From the NCBI RefSeq assembly GCF_004768785.1, contig NZ_SRMQ01000008.1, positions 1 to 64,000 of the forward strand: 64,000 bases of DNA, in the 5' to 3' direction. The position numbers and the translations under genes were made by a program. Positions within the stretch are counted from its first letter, which is position 1. Every line of letters starts with the position of its first letter. The notes beneath the pieces were generated by a model that searched no databases, was not told the origin of the DNA, and saw only the letters and a list, made by a program, of their open reading frames with translations. This DNA comes from Caproiciproducens galactitolivorans. Its GTDB lineage: Bacteria; Bacillota; Clostridia; Oscillospirales; Acutalibacteraceae. Positions 1-8,121 of this stretch are shown in pieces.

Positions 1-21
1 TGTGTTATTCTTTCCTTGAGT

Positions 22-83
22 CATTGGGACCAACTCCTTTTTGAATGTCTTGACACCATTCATTTTAAAGGAGTCCCAATGGC
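22..83. repeat. Imperfect inverted repeat upstream of the transposase remnant
   Basis: The left arm (22-47) reads CATTGGGAC, three unpaired bases, then CTCCTTT. The right arm ends at AAAGGAGTCCCAATGG (68-83). The arms pair with a three-base bulge. IS200/IS605 elements carry subterminal hairpins as transposase recognition sites, so this may belong to the element's left end. The exact end cannot be fixed from one copy. It could instead be an unrelated terminator-like hairpin. Confidence 0.4.
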
Positions 84-152
84 TTTTCTATACCTTCTCG
101 AAATTGCGAACTTTATTGTACTCTATCGGTCTGTCAACCTAACAAAAATATC

Positions 153-164
153 GAAGAGGTCTTC
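153..164 (+). promoter_or_regulatory. Palindrome burying the tnpA ribosome binding site
   Basis: GAAGAGGTCTTC is a 12-base palindrome that contains the only plausible Shine-Dalgarno sequence (GAAGAGG) just before the ATG at 168. In IS200, transposase translation is known to be repressed by an RNA hairpin that hides the ribosome binding site. The arrangement here fits that, by inference. Confidence 0.35.
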
Positions 165-167
165 AAG

Positions 168-634
168 ATGAAAGACATAAATAGTTTAGAACATACCAAA
201 TGAAGATATCAATATTATATAGTATTTGCGCCGAAATATCGTAGACAAGTAATCTACAGAGATATAAGAACAGACATAGGCAAATACTCAGAAAGCTGTG
301 CGAGCAAAAAGGAGTAGAAATAATAAAGGCGAATGTTTGTCCCGACCATATACATATGTTGATAAGTATTCCACCCAAATATAGCGTAGCACAGTATGGG
401 ATACTTAAAGGAAAAAGTAGTCTTATCATATTCGATAGGCATGCGAATTTAAAGTACAAATATGGGAATCGACCTTTCTGGGCAAGAGGGTATTATGTTG
501 ATACAGTAAGACGAAATAAAAAGCAGATACAGAAATACATAAAAAAGCAATTGGAAGAAGATCAGATAGCAGATCAGATGAGTGTTAAAGAATATATTGA
601 CCCGTTTACGGGTAGCAAAGAAACCAAGGCATAA
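168..634 (+). pseudogene. tnpA: IS200/IS605-family transposase TnpA, broken
   Basis: Reading from the ATG at 168 gives MKDINSLEHTK and then a TGA at 201-203, where this family normally has tryptophan. The same frame continues with a typical TnpA start (YYIVFAPKYRRQ), then shifts frame at about 279-287. The rest (LRKLCEQKGVEIIKAN, then the HUH motif in PDHIHMLISIPP, then FDRHANLKYKYGNRPFWARG) lies in the second frame and ends at 634. The likely catalytic tyrosine is in the QKYIKKQ helix. Intact proteins are about 150 residues. One nonsense codon plus one frameshift, and a residue apparently lost in SVAQYGILKGK, make a working transposase unlikely. No tnpB follows. HUH enzymes of this type move single-stranded DNA. 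Confidence 0.85.
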
Positions 635-639
635 ATAAA

Positions 640-655
640 TACCCCTTAAGGGGTA
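640..655. repeat. Perfect 16-base palindrome after tnpA
   Basis: TACCCCTTAAGGGGTA is self-complementary and starts six bases after the transposase stop. A related GGCCCCTTTAGGGGT lies at 691-705 and CCCTTCTAGGG at 721-731, so the 3' flank holds a run of short hairpins. These look like the right-end structure of the insertion element. Confidence 0.5.
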
Positions 656-741
656 GCCCCGAAAAAGCAATACAGTTGGCAGACCTTTTCGGCCCCTTTA
701 GGGGTATTGTTCGTAATATGCCCTTCTAGGGCTTAATCATG

Positions 742-760
742 CCTCCGGCTTAGCCGGAGG
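742..760. repeat. GC-rich hairpin, probable right end of the IS200-like element
   Basis: CCTCCGGCT and AGCCGGAGG form a perfect 9-bp stem separated by one base, followed by TTTTGACTCA. IS200/IS605 right ends carry such a hairpin near the cleavage site. It could also act as a terminator for tnpA because a T run follows. From here to about 840 nothing else is recognisable apart from a short inverted repeat (ATTGA/TCAAT, 787-801). Confidence 0.5.
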
Positions 761-870
761 TTTTGACTCACTTTGCTCACCCGGAAATTGACTAGCTCAA
801 TAGAAAATTTATAATAGCTACAATAATATAACTACAATAATCCTCGCCCTTGCCGGGGGTTTCGCGCAGC

Positions 871-904
871 AAAAAGCTCCGCACGCTTTAAGCATGCGGA
901 GCCT
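871..904 (-). terminator. Terminator of the butyrate operon
   Basis: On the minus strand GCTCCGCATGCT, a TTAAA-type loop and AGCGTGCGGAGC form a strong stem followed by TTTTT. It starts about 10 bases after the etfA stop, so it closes the thl-to-etfA transcript. Confidence 0.88.
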
Positions 905-914
905 TAATTTGAAA

Positions 915-1937
915 TTAAGCGTTGTTGCGGGCAGCCATTGCCTTTTTAACTTCTTCTGTGAATATAGGAAGGATCTTCGTAACATCACCAACAATACCGT
1001 AATCCGCAACTTCGAAGATCGGAGCCGACTCATCCTTATTGATCGCAATGATCACATCGGACTCTTCCATACCTGCAAGGTGCTGAATCGCACCGGAAAT
1101 ACCGCAAGCTATGTAGAGATTCGGGCGTACCGTCTTACCTGTCTGGCCAACCTGAATATCCTTTTCAACCCAGCCGGCGTCAACACAAGCTCTTGAAGAG
1201 CTTACCGTACCGCCGAGAGCATCGGCCAAATCCTGAAGAAGCTTAAAGTTTTCGGGGCAACCCATACCGCGACCACCGGAAACCAGAATCTTCGCATCCT
1301 GAATGTCCATTTTATTGGATACTTTCTTGATGACCTCGAGAACTTCTACATTCTGATGATCCGGGCCGATTTCAATATCGAATTTATCAACAGGGGCTGT
1401 TGCACCTTCGATCGGCTTAATTTTTTGCATAACGCCCGGACGGACAGTTGCCATCTGCGGACGATGTTCCGGACAAAGAATGGTCGCCATAATATTGCCG
1501 CCAAAAGCAGGACGGGTCATTCTCAGATTCTTCGTGCCATCGTCTGCAATTTCCAGCTTCGTGCAGTCCGCAGTCAAGCCAGTCTTGACTCTAGCAGAGA
1601 TGCGGGGAGCAAGATCGCGGCCGATTGCAGTTGCGCCGTAAAGAACGACTGCAGGCTTATATTTTTCAATAATCTTGCACATGCTGTGTGTATAAGGCTC
1701 CGTAGCATATACTTCAAGAGCCTTATTGTCGACCATAATGATCTTATCCGCACCATAGCGCGCTAAATCATTACAAAGGCCGGAAACATTATAGCCAAGC
1801 AGAACTGCCGTTACTTCTGTTTCCATATCTTTTGCAAGCTCTTTGGCTTTACCAAGAAGTTCAAAGGAAACACTAGCGATTTTATTGTCTACCTGTTGTA
1901 CGAAAACAAATATGCCCTTATATTCTTGAATATCCAT
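915..1937 (-). CDS. etfA: Electron transfer flavoprotein, alpha subunit
   Basis: EtfA pairs with EtfB to carry electrons for butyryl-CoA dehydrogenase. In clostridia the Bcd-Etf complex bifurcates electrons from NADH to crotonyl-CoA and ferredoxin. The C-terminal FAD domain is clear: SGGRGMG, then GQTGKTVRPNLYIACGISG, then AINKDESAPIF and ADYGIVGD, which contact FAD. The N-terminal third is the Etf alpha/beta Rossmann domain. An upstream in-frame TTG exists at 1955, but the ATG at 1937 has GGTGAG at good spacing and gives the family length (340 residues). It is the last gene of the operon, 18 bases after etfB. Confidence 0.95.
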   Translation of the reverse strand: MDIQEYKGIFVFVQQVDNKIASVSFELLGKAKELAKDMETEVTAVLLGYNVSGLCNDLARYGADKIIMVDNKALEVYATEPYTHSMCKIIEKYKPAVVLYGATAIGRDLAPRISARVKTGLTADCTKLEIADDGTKNLRMTRPAFGGNIMATILCPEHRPQMATVRPGVMQKIKPIEGATAPVDKFDIEIGPDHQNVEVLEVIKKVSNKMDIQDAKILVSGGRGMGCPENFKLLQDLADALGGTVSSSRACVDAGWVEKDIQVGQTGKTVRPNLYIACGISGAIQHLAGMEESDVIIAINKDESAPIFEVADYGIVGDVTKILPIFTEEVKKAMAARNNA

Positions 1938-1955
1938 TTTGCTCACCACTTTCAA

Positions 1956-2738
1956 CTATATAATGAATTTTTCTTTGAGCTTTTCCAGCATAAATTCTGC
2001 GGATTCCTGCGGGTCAAGGTTAACAAGCTGACCTGCTGCCTTCAAACTCTTTGTGAATGTCTGCGCAACTCTGGTAGGTGAGCCTTTCAAGCCAATGGCA
2101 GAATCCTCAACATCGATATCCTTACGGGTAATGATCTTAACTTCTGCGTTTCTGTAAGCGTCAAAAATTCCGCCCGGAGTCATATAACGCGGCTGATTCA
2201 ATTCACTTAACGCAGTAATCAGGCAGGGCATTTTCGCCTTAACAATGTGATATCTGTCCTCATACTGGCGTTTTACAGTAACATAATCACCGTCAACTTT
2301 GATTTCTTCTGCATAGCTGATATTCGGAATGCCAAGATGTTCCGCAATCTGCGGGCCAACCTGAGCCGTATCGCCATCGATTGCCTGACGGCCTGTGATA
2401 ATCAGGTCATAGGGAAGGGTTTTAAGAGCAGCTGCAATTGTTGTGGAGGTAGCCAAAGTATCGGCGCCGCCGAATGCTCTATCTGTTACCAGAATTGCTT
2501 CATCCGCACCCATCGCGAGCGCTTCGCGCAGGGCTGCGTCAGCCTGCGGCGGCCCCATGGTAAGTACTGTAACATGAGCGCCGAGTTCGTCTTTCAGGCG
2601 GAGGGCGGCTTCAAGGCCAGCTTTATCATCGGGATTAATAATACTGGGAACGCCTTCTCTGATAAGCGTTCCGGTTACCGGATCAAGTTTGACTTCATTT
2701 GTATTAGGAACTTGTTTAATGCAAACTACAATATTCAA
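1956..2738 (-). CDS. etfB: Electron transfer flavoprotein, beta subunit
   Basis: EtfB is the partner of EtfA. In bifurcating Etfs the beta subunit carries the second FAD that accepts electrons from NADH. The 260-residue length is typical. Family segments visible are NIVVCIKQVPNTNEVKLDP at the N-terminus, NPDDKAGLEAALRLKDE, then GRQAIDGDTAQVGPQIAE, the nucleotide-binding signature. The start codon is TTG, preceded by AAAGGAGTG at normal spacing. It sits between bcd and etfA in the standard clostridial order. Confidence 0.95.
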   Translation of the reverse strand: MNIVVCIKQVPNTNEVKLDPVTGTLIREGVPSIINPDDKAGLEAALRLKDELGAHVTVLTMGPPQADAALREALAMGADEAILVTDRAFGGADTLATSTTIAAALKTLPYDLIITGRQAIDGDTAQVGPQIAEHLGIPNISYAEEIKVDGDYVTVKRQYEDRYHIVKAKMPCLITALSELNQPRYMTPGGIFDAYRNAEVKIITRKDIDVEDSAIGLKGSPTRVAQTFTKSLKAAGQLVNLDPQESAEFMLEKLKEKFII

Positions 2739-2768
2739 AAATTGTCACTCCTTTTGGGCTTTATTGAA

Positions 2769-3908
2769 TCACTTGAGTTCATGTGAGGAAATAACCATGC
2801 GCTGAACCTCACTGGTGCCTTCGTAGATCTCTGTAATCTTCGCGTCACGCATCATGCGCTCAACCGGATATTCTCTGGTGTAGCCATAACCGCCGTGAAG
2901 CTGAACTGCCTTTGTAGTAACTTCCATCGCAACTTCGGCTGCAAACAATTTTGCCATTGCCGCTTCCTCGGAGTAAACCTTCTGCGTGTCTTTCGCCATC
3001 GCAGCGCGGTATACGAGCATCTGGGCAGCCTTAATTTTTGTTGCCATATCGGCAAGCTGGAACTGTGTGTTCTGGAATTTAGCAAGCGGTTTGCCGAATT
3101 GCTTTCTTTCCTTTACATACTTGACGGTTTCTTCGTAAGCACCCTCAGCCAAGCCCAAAGCCTGTGCCGCAATACCAATACGGCCACCATCCAAAGTATT
3201 CATAGCAAGGTTGAAACCTTTGCCCTCTTTACCCAAAAGATTCTCTTTCGGAACAATGCAGTTTTCAAAGATCAGCTCGCAGGTAGAAGAACCGCGAATA
3301 CCCATCTTCTTCTCTTTCTTGCCAACGCTGAAGCCAGGGAAGTCTTTCTCAACAATAAAAGCGGAAATGCCTTTTGTGCCCTTGCTCTTATCCGTCATTG
3401 CAATAACAATATATGTATCTGCATAGCCGGCGTTGGTAATAAAGATTTTGCTACCGTTCAATACATAATGATCGCCTTCCAGTACGGCTTTTGTCTGCTG
3501 CATGGAAGCATCCGTACCGGCATTCGGCTCCGTCAACGCAAAAGCGCCCAATTTTTCACCTTTTGCAAGCGGAACAAAATATTTCTGGATTTGTTCAGGA
3601 GTACCAAATTTTAAAATCGGAGCAGCACCCAAAGAAGTATGTCCGGAAATAACAACGCTTGTTGTTCCGCAGACTTTCGCTACTTCCTCAATACACATGA
3701 CATAGGCAAGAGTGTCGCAGCCTTGTCCGCCGTATTCCTTCGGAAAAGGAATTCCCAGAAAACCGTATTTACGAAGCTTTTCTACTGTTTCAGTTGGAAA
3801 ACGCTCTTGTTCATCCAATTCCTGAGCCAACGGCTTTATTTCGTTTTCCGCAAACTCTCTGTAGAGATTGCGAGCCATCTCGTGTTCTTTGCTAAGTACG
3901 AAATCCAT
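2769..3908 (-). CDS. bcd: Butyryl-CoA dehydrogenase
   Basis: This FAD-dependent acyl-CoA dehydrogenase reduces crotonyl-CoA to butyryl-CoA and in clostridia works with EtfAB. The 379 residues cover the three family domains: helical N-terminus, middle beta domain with FALTEPNAGTDAS, and C-terminal helical domain. The catalytic base is the glutamate in ITEIYEGTSEVQRMVI near residue 367. QLHGGYGYTREYPVERMMRD is the FAD-contacting signature. RBS AGGAACGAG precedes the ATG. The gene lies 36 bases after hbd. A short-chain specificity is inferred from operon context. Confidence 0.95.
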   Translation of the reverse strand: MDFVLSKEHEMARNLYREFAENEIKPLAQELDEQERFPTETVEKLRKYGFLGIPFPKEYGGQGCDTLAYVMCIEEVAKVCGTTSVVISGHTSLGAAPILKFGTPEQIQKYFVPLAKGEKLGAFALTEPNAGTDASMQQTKAVLEGDHYVLNGSKIFITNAGYADTYIVIAMTDKSKGTKGISAFIVEKDFPGFSVGKKEKKMGIRGSSTCELIFENCIVPKENLLGKEGKGFNLAMNTLDGGRIGIAAQALGLAEGAYEETVKYVKERKQFGKPLAKFQNTQFQLADMATKIKAAQMLVYRAAMAKDTQKVYSEEAAMAKLFAAEVAMEVTTKAVQLHGGYGYTREYPVERMMRDAKITEIYEGTSEVQRMVISSHELK

Positions 3909-3944
3909 ACTCGTTCCTCCAAAATCTATTTTTGCAACAACTGC

Positions 3945-4784
3945 TTATTTTGAATAATCGTAGAAACCCTTACCGGTTTTTCTTCCCAGCAATCCGCCGC
4001 GAACCATTTTCCGGAGTAAAGGATGAGGACGATATTTGCTGTCGCCTGTTTCAGACTGGAGTACTTCCATTACAGCAAGAACAACATCCAAACCGATCAA
4101 GTCGCCTAAAGCCAGAGGTCCCATCGGATGGTTTGCGCCAAGCTGCATCGCCGTATCAATATCTTCCGCAGAGGCAGTTCCGTCAGCGTAGATTCCAACC
4201 GCTTCGTTAATCATCGGGACAAGGATTCTGTTTACAACGAAGCCGGCAGCTTCTTTAACCTGAACCGGTGTTTTGCCGATCTGGACAGAAATCTGCTTAA
4301 TCTTCTCTACTGTCTCGTCCGGGGTTGTAATGCCGGCAATAACTTCGACCAGCTTCATTACAGGAGCAGGATTGAAGAAGTGCATACCGACAACCGCTCT
4401 GTCAAGGCCGCTGGAAATTTCCGTGATGGAAAGAGAAGAAGTATTTGTAGCAAAAATTGCATCCGGCTTGCAGATGCCCTGTAATGCCTTAAACAGTTCC
4501 TTCTTCAGTTCCATTTTTTCAAGAGCTGCTTCTACAATCAAGTCACAGTCGGAAACAATTTCTCGTGTACCGGTTGTAATCTTAGCAAGGATCGCATCCG
4601 CTTTCGCCTGATCCATTTTGCCCTTGGAAACAAGTCTTTCAAAGTTCTTGGCAATTTTCTTTTTCCCGCTGGCGGCGAATTCTTCGTTAATATCGCAAAG
4701 CTTTACTGTAAACCCGTCGGTCTGAGCAAATGCCTGGGCAATACCGGAACCCATGGTACCCGCGCCAATAATACCAACTATCAT
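3945..4784 (-). CDS. hbd: 3-hydroxybutyryl-CoA dehydrogenase
   Basis: It reduces acetoacetyl-CoA to 3-hydroxybutyryl-CoA with NAD(P)H, the second step of butyrate synthesis. The Rossmann motif [11 protein letters not shown] lies at residues 5-15. The catalytic region [18 protein letters not shown] and the C-terminal segment [17 protein letters not shown] identify the short monofunctional bacterial type (279 residues). AGGAGGAATAAAA precedes the ATG. It lies between crt and bcd. Confidence 0.95.
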   Translation of the reverse strand: MIVGIIGAGTMGSGIAQAFAQTDGFTVKLCDINEEFAASGKKKIAKNFERLVSKGKMDQAKADAILAKITTGTREIVSDCDLIVEAALEKMELKKELFKALQGICKPDAIFATNTSSLSITEISSGLDRAVVGMHFFNPAPVMKLVEVIAGITTPDETVEKIKQISVQIGKTPVQVKEAAGFVVNRILVPMINEAVGIYADGTASAEDIDTAMQLGANHPMGPLALGDLIGLDVVLAVMEVLQSETGDSKYRPHPLLRKMVRGGLLGRKTGKGFYDYSK

Positions 4785-4813
4785 TTTTATTCCTCCTGAT
4801 AAATATATTTTAA

Positions 4814-5590
4814 TTATTTGTTAACAAACGGTTCTGGTTTACGTTTCTCCAGGAAAGCCGTCATCGCATTTTTCTGATCTTGTGTTTCAAAGCAGGAGGC
4901 ATGCATCGCGGCTTCAATTTGAACGCCTGTATCGATATCTGTCTGCAAGCCAAGGTTGATTGCTTTCTTTGTTGCGCGAACAGCAATCGGAGCATTTGCA
5001 GCGATTTTGCCTGCCAGCTTCTCACATTCCGCCATGAGTTGGTCGGAAGAATAAACTGCATTTACGAGGCCGATTTTCAACGCTTCGTCCGCTTTCACTT
5101 TGCAGCAGGTATAAAGCATTTCTTTTGCCTTGCCAACGCCGATTGTGCGCGCGAGTCTCTGCGTACCGCCAAAACCGGCAACAATCGCCAAGCCGGCTTC
5201 AGGCTGGCCAAACACAGCGTTTTCCGACGCAATGCGGATATCGCAGCTAAGGGCGAGCTCGCATCCGCCGCCAAGTGCAAAACCGTTTACAGCCGCAATG
5301 ACCGGTATCGGCAGTTTTTCAATTTTTCTAAAAACTGCATTTCCCCTTGCGCTGAAGGCTTCCGCTTCTGCTCTTGTTTTATTGCACATTTCGCCGATAT
5401 CGGCACCGGCGACGAAAGACTTTTGTCCCGCACCGGTGATGATAACGCATCTTGTATCGTCAATGGAAATGCTGTCAATGACAGCTTCCAAATCGTTCAG
5501 CACTTCACTATTTAACGCATTCAGTGCTTTTTCACGGTCAATGGTAATGGTCCCGATAAATCCCTTTTGCTCGTATTTAACGTAACTCAT
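4814..5590 (-). CDS. crt: 3-hydroxybutyryl-CoA dehydratase (crotonase)
   Basis: Crotonase dehydrates 3-hydroxybutyryl-CoA to crotonyl-CoA. The 258-residue protein has the oxyanion-hole segments [11 protein letters not shown] and [18 protein letters not shown]. The glutamate pair expected for catalysis is in FGQPEAGL and GKAKEMLY, with GGTQRLART between them. The gene directly follows thl with a 31-base gap and shares its promoter. Confidence 0.95.
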   Translation of the reverse strand: MSYVKYEQKGFIGTITIDREKALNALNSEVLNDLEAVIDSISIDDTRCVIITGAGQKSFVAGADIGEMCNKTRAEAEAFSARGNAVFRKIEKLPIPVIAAVNGFALGGGCELALSCDIRIASENAVFGQPEAGLAIVAGFGGTQRLARTIGVGKAKEMLYTCCKVKADEALKIGLVNAVYSSDQLMAECEKLAGKIAANAPIAVRATKKAINLGLQTDIDTGVQIEAAMHASCFETQDQKNAMTAFLEKRKPEPFVNK

Positions 5591-5621
5591 AATCCAATTA
5601 CCCTTCTTTCTTCCGCTTTAA

Positions 5622-6812
5622 TTAAGCATCCTCGCCCATTTTAACAATAGCGGAAACACCCATGCCGCCGCCTACGCAAAGTGTAGCAAGACCGTACTTG
5701 GAATTTCTGCGCTTCATTTCATGAAGCAGAGTTACAAGGATTCTGCAGCCGGAGCATCCGACCGGATGGCCTAACGCAATTGCGCCACCGTTAACGTTTA
5801 CCTTGTTCATATCGAGTTTCAGATCGTGGACAACCGCCAAAGACTGAGCGGCAAACGCTTCGTTTGCTTCAATAAGATCCATATCGTCAACGGTAAGGCC
5901 GGTTTTCTCCATAACCTTGCGTGTGCTGAAAATCGGGCCAAGTCCCATAACGGAAGGATCAACGCCGGCGGAAGCGCCTGCAACCCAAGTAGCCATCGGT
6001 TTTACGCCGAGCTCTTTTGCTTTTTCTTCGCTCATAACAACGATCGCAGCCGCGCCGTCGTTAATTCCGGAAGCATTGCCCGCGGTTACAGTACCACCCT
6101 CTTTGAAAGCAGGCTTCAAGCCGGAAAGGCTCTCAACAGTAACGCCGGAACGGGGGCCTTCGTCTTTGTCAAACATAATGGTTTCCTTTTTGACTTTGAC
6201 AGGAACCGGAACGATTTCTTCGTCGAATTTGCCTTCCGCACGCGCCTTTTCGCATTTCTGCTGGCTGAGGGCTGCAAATTCATCCTGCATCTGGCGGGTA
6301 AGGCCATATTTCTCTGCAACATTTTCAGCAGTAATACCCATATGGTAATGATTGAATGTATCCTCCAAGCCGTCATGAATCATGGAGTCAAGCAGCTCGC
6401 CGTTATTCATGCGATAACCGAAACGGGCTTTTTTAAGAAGATACGGAGCGCCGGACATGTTTTCCATACCGCCGGCAATAATGATATCCGCTTCACCGGC
6501 TTCAACTAAAGCCGCAGCAACGTTAACGCTCTTCAATGCGGAACCGCAAAGGTTATTTAAGGTGAAAGCAGGAACACTTACCGGAATACCAGCAAAAACA
6601 GCCGACTGGCGCGCAACGTTCTGTCCAAGTCCAGCCTGGTAAACGCAGCCCATGATAACTTCATCAACCTGCTCAGGCTTAATGTTTGCGCGTTTCATTG
6701 CTTCTTTAATAACAATTGTACCAAGAGTCGGTGTGGGAACATTCGATAACGCACCACCCATTTTACCAATTGCTGTTCGGCAGGCACCTGCCAATACGAC
6801 TTTTCTTGACAT
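5622..6812 (-). CDS. thl: Acetyl-CoA C-acetyltransferase (thiolase)
   Basis: This thiolase condenses two acetyl-CoA to acetoacetyl-CoA and is the entry point of the butyrate pathway. The active-site cysteine is C89 in [13 protein letters not shown]. The second catalytic cysteine is in [14 protein letters not shown] and the histidine is in [14 protein letters not shown]. An in-frame ATG at 6827 exists, but GGAGG sits eight bases before the ATG at 6812, which gives [17 protein letters not shown] and a 396-residue protein of family length. First gene of the six-gene operon. Confidence 0.95.
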   Translation of the reverse strand: MSRKVVLAGACRTAIGKMGGALSNVPTPTLGTIVIKEAMKRANIKPEQVDEVIMGCVYQAGLGQNVARQSAVFAGIPVSVPAFTLNNLCGSALKSVNVAAALVEAGEADIIIAGGMENMSGAPYLLKKARFGYRMNNGELLDSMIHDGLEDTFNHYHMGITAENVAEKYGLTRQMQDEFAALSQQKCEKARAEGKFDEEIVPVPVKVKKETIMFDKDEGPRSGVTVESLSGLKPAFKEGGTVTAGNASGINDGAAAIVVMSEEKAKELGVKPMATWVAGASAGVDPSVMGLGPIFSTRKVMEKTGLTVDDMDLIEANEAFAAQSLAVVHDLKLDMNKVNVNGGAIALGHPVGCSGCRILVTLLHEMKRRNSKYGLATLCVGGGMGVSAIVKMGEDA

Positions 6813-6880
6813 AAAAATTTCCTCCATTCATCTTTTACACTACATACCTTGATAATAATTACATTACATACTAACCGTAA

Positions 6881-6901
6881 GTGATATGTTAAATATATCA
6901 C
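6881..6901. promoter_or_regulatory. Perfect dyad over the -10 of the butyrate promoter
   Basis: GTGATAT, seven bases, ATATCAC form a perfect 7-7-7 inverted repeat overlapping the proposed -10 element. A dyad in this place is a typical repressor site. It does not match the Rex box in spacing (Rex sites have arms separated by about six bases), so the regulator is unknown. Confidence 0.5.
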
Positions 6902-6920
6902 AATATGCTTTGTTTTGCAA
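6892..6920 (-). promoter_or_regulatory. Probable promoter of thl-crt-hbd-bcd-etfBA
   Basis: On the minus strand TTGCAA and TATATT are separated by 17 bases. The resulting 5' leader is about 75 bases. The rest of the interval to ltaE (6921-7081) is AT-rich without a clear terminator or gene. Confidence 0.55.
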
Positions 6921-7081
6921 TACAAGAAAACGAAAATTGCGATAAATTTGCTAGTCACTTTTCACATAATGTCTAATATAATTTAAAAAATTATAGGTTA
7001 TTTGTTTTAAGCTATAAAATATTTCGTTGTTTTCTAATCAAATTTGTTGAATGTTTACATTGCTACAAAAATCAAATTTTA

Positions 7082-8104
7082 TCATAACTCATAAAAATAA
7101 TGGATAAAACGCTCAACTTCTTGTTCAGGTGTAGCCCAAGATGTAACGAGGCGGATTGCCGTATGAAGAGGATCGGTCTTTTCCCAAATTTCAAAATCAA
7201 AATTCTGCCGAAGCTTATCGACGAAATCATCGGGTAAAATCGGAAAAATCTGATTGGTGGGAGAATTGGAAAGAAATTCGAATCCTGAATTTCGGATCGC
7301 AATTCGCATCAATTCCGCCATATTGTTTGCATGTTCCGCCAACTCATAATATAAATTTTTCTCGAACAGCGTCTCAAATTGCACGCCCAAAAGCATACCC
7401 TTTGCAAGCATCGCACCCCTTTGCTTCAGTATGTAGCGAAAATCATCTTTTAATGCATGATTACAGATGACCAGAGCTTCGCCCAAAAGCGCGCCGTTTT
7501 TGGTGCCTCCGATGGAAAAAGCATCGCAGAGCTGCGCCAAATCCCGCAGCGTAAGGTCGTTTCCCTGCGCCGTAAGCGCCGAACCCAGGCGCGCGCCGTC
7601 TAAATAAAGATACAAGCCGTTCTCCCTGCAAAAAGCGCTCAGTTGGGACAGCAGAGCCTTCGTATAAACCGTACCGACTTCGGTAGAGTCAGAGATATAC
7701 ACAAGCTTTGGTTTTACGGTATGTTCACTTGTATAGGAATCCAGAATCGGTTTTATAAGCAGCGGCGTCAGAAGCCCTTCGTCAGCCTTTACCGTTAGAA
7801 TTTTGTGCCCAGTTGCTTCAACCGCGCCGGTTTCATGCCCGTTAATATGACCGATTTCCGCAGAAACCGCCGCCTCCCAGGGACGTAAAAAAGCGGAAAT
7901 GGCGATCAGGTTTGTTTGCGTGCCGCCCTCCAGAAAATGAATGTCGGCATCGCCGCGACCCATTTTTTTCCGAATCAGATTTGCAGCGTTCAAGCTATGG
8001 CTGTCCATCCCATAGGCGGCGTTCTGTTCCCCGCTGACTTTGGAAAGAGCCTCCAGAATTTTCGCGTGCGCTCCCTCGCTGTAATCGTTTTTAAAACTAT
8101 ACAT
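7082..8104 (-). CDS. ltaE: Low-specificity L-threonine aldolase
   Basis: A PLP-dependent fold-type I enzyme expected to cleave L-threonine (or allo-threonine) to glycine and acetaldehyde. The internal-aldimine lysine is K202 in FSIGGTKNGALLGEA, and D169 in YLYLDGARLGSAL pairs with the PLP ring nitrogen. The N-terminal FKNDYSEGAH and FLEGGTQTNL are family marks. Its 340 residues match the family. It follows the AlaX-like gene by 17 bases and is probably cotranscribed with it. Substrate preference cannot be read from sequence. Confidence 0.9.
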   Translation of the reverse strand: MYSFKNDYSEGAHAKILEALSKVSGEQNAAYGMDSHSLNAANLIRKKMGRGDADIHFLEGGTQTNLIAISAFLRPWEAAVSAEIGHINGHETGAVEATGHKILTVKADEGLLTPLLIKPILDSYTSEHTVKPKLVYISDSTEVGTVYTKALLSQLSAFCRENGLYLYLDGARLGSALTAQGNDLTLRDLAQLCDAFSIGGTKNGALLGEALVICNHALKDDFRYILKQRGAMLAKGMLLGVQFETLFEKNLYYELAEHANNMAELMRIAIRNSGFEFLSNSPTNQIFPILPDDFVDKLRQNFDFEIWEKTDPLHTAIRLVTSWATPEQEVERFIHYFYEL

Positions 8105-8121
8105 ACTGTCTTCCTCCGACG

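Noticed and set aside
6881-6901. Rex or CRP/FNR operator at the thl promoter
   Set aside because: TGTGA and TCAC arms are present but 13 bases apart instead of about six, so the known consensus does not fit.
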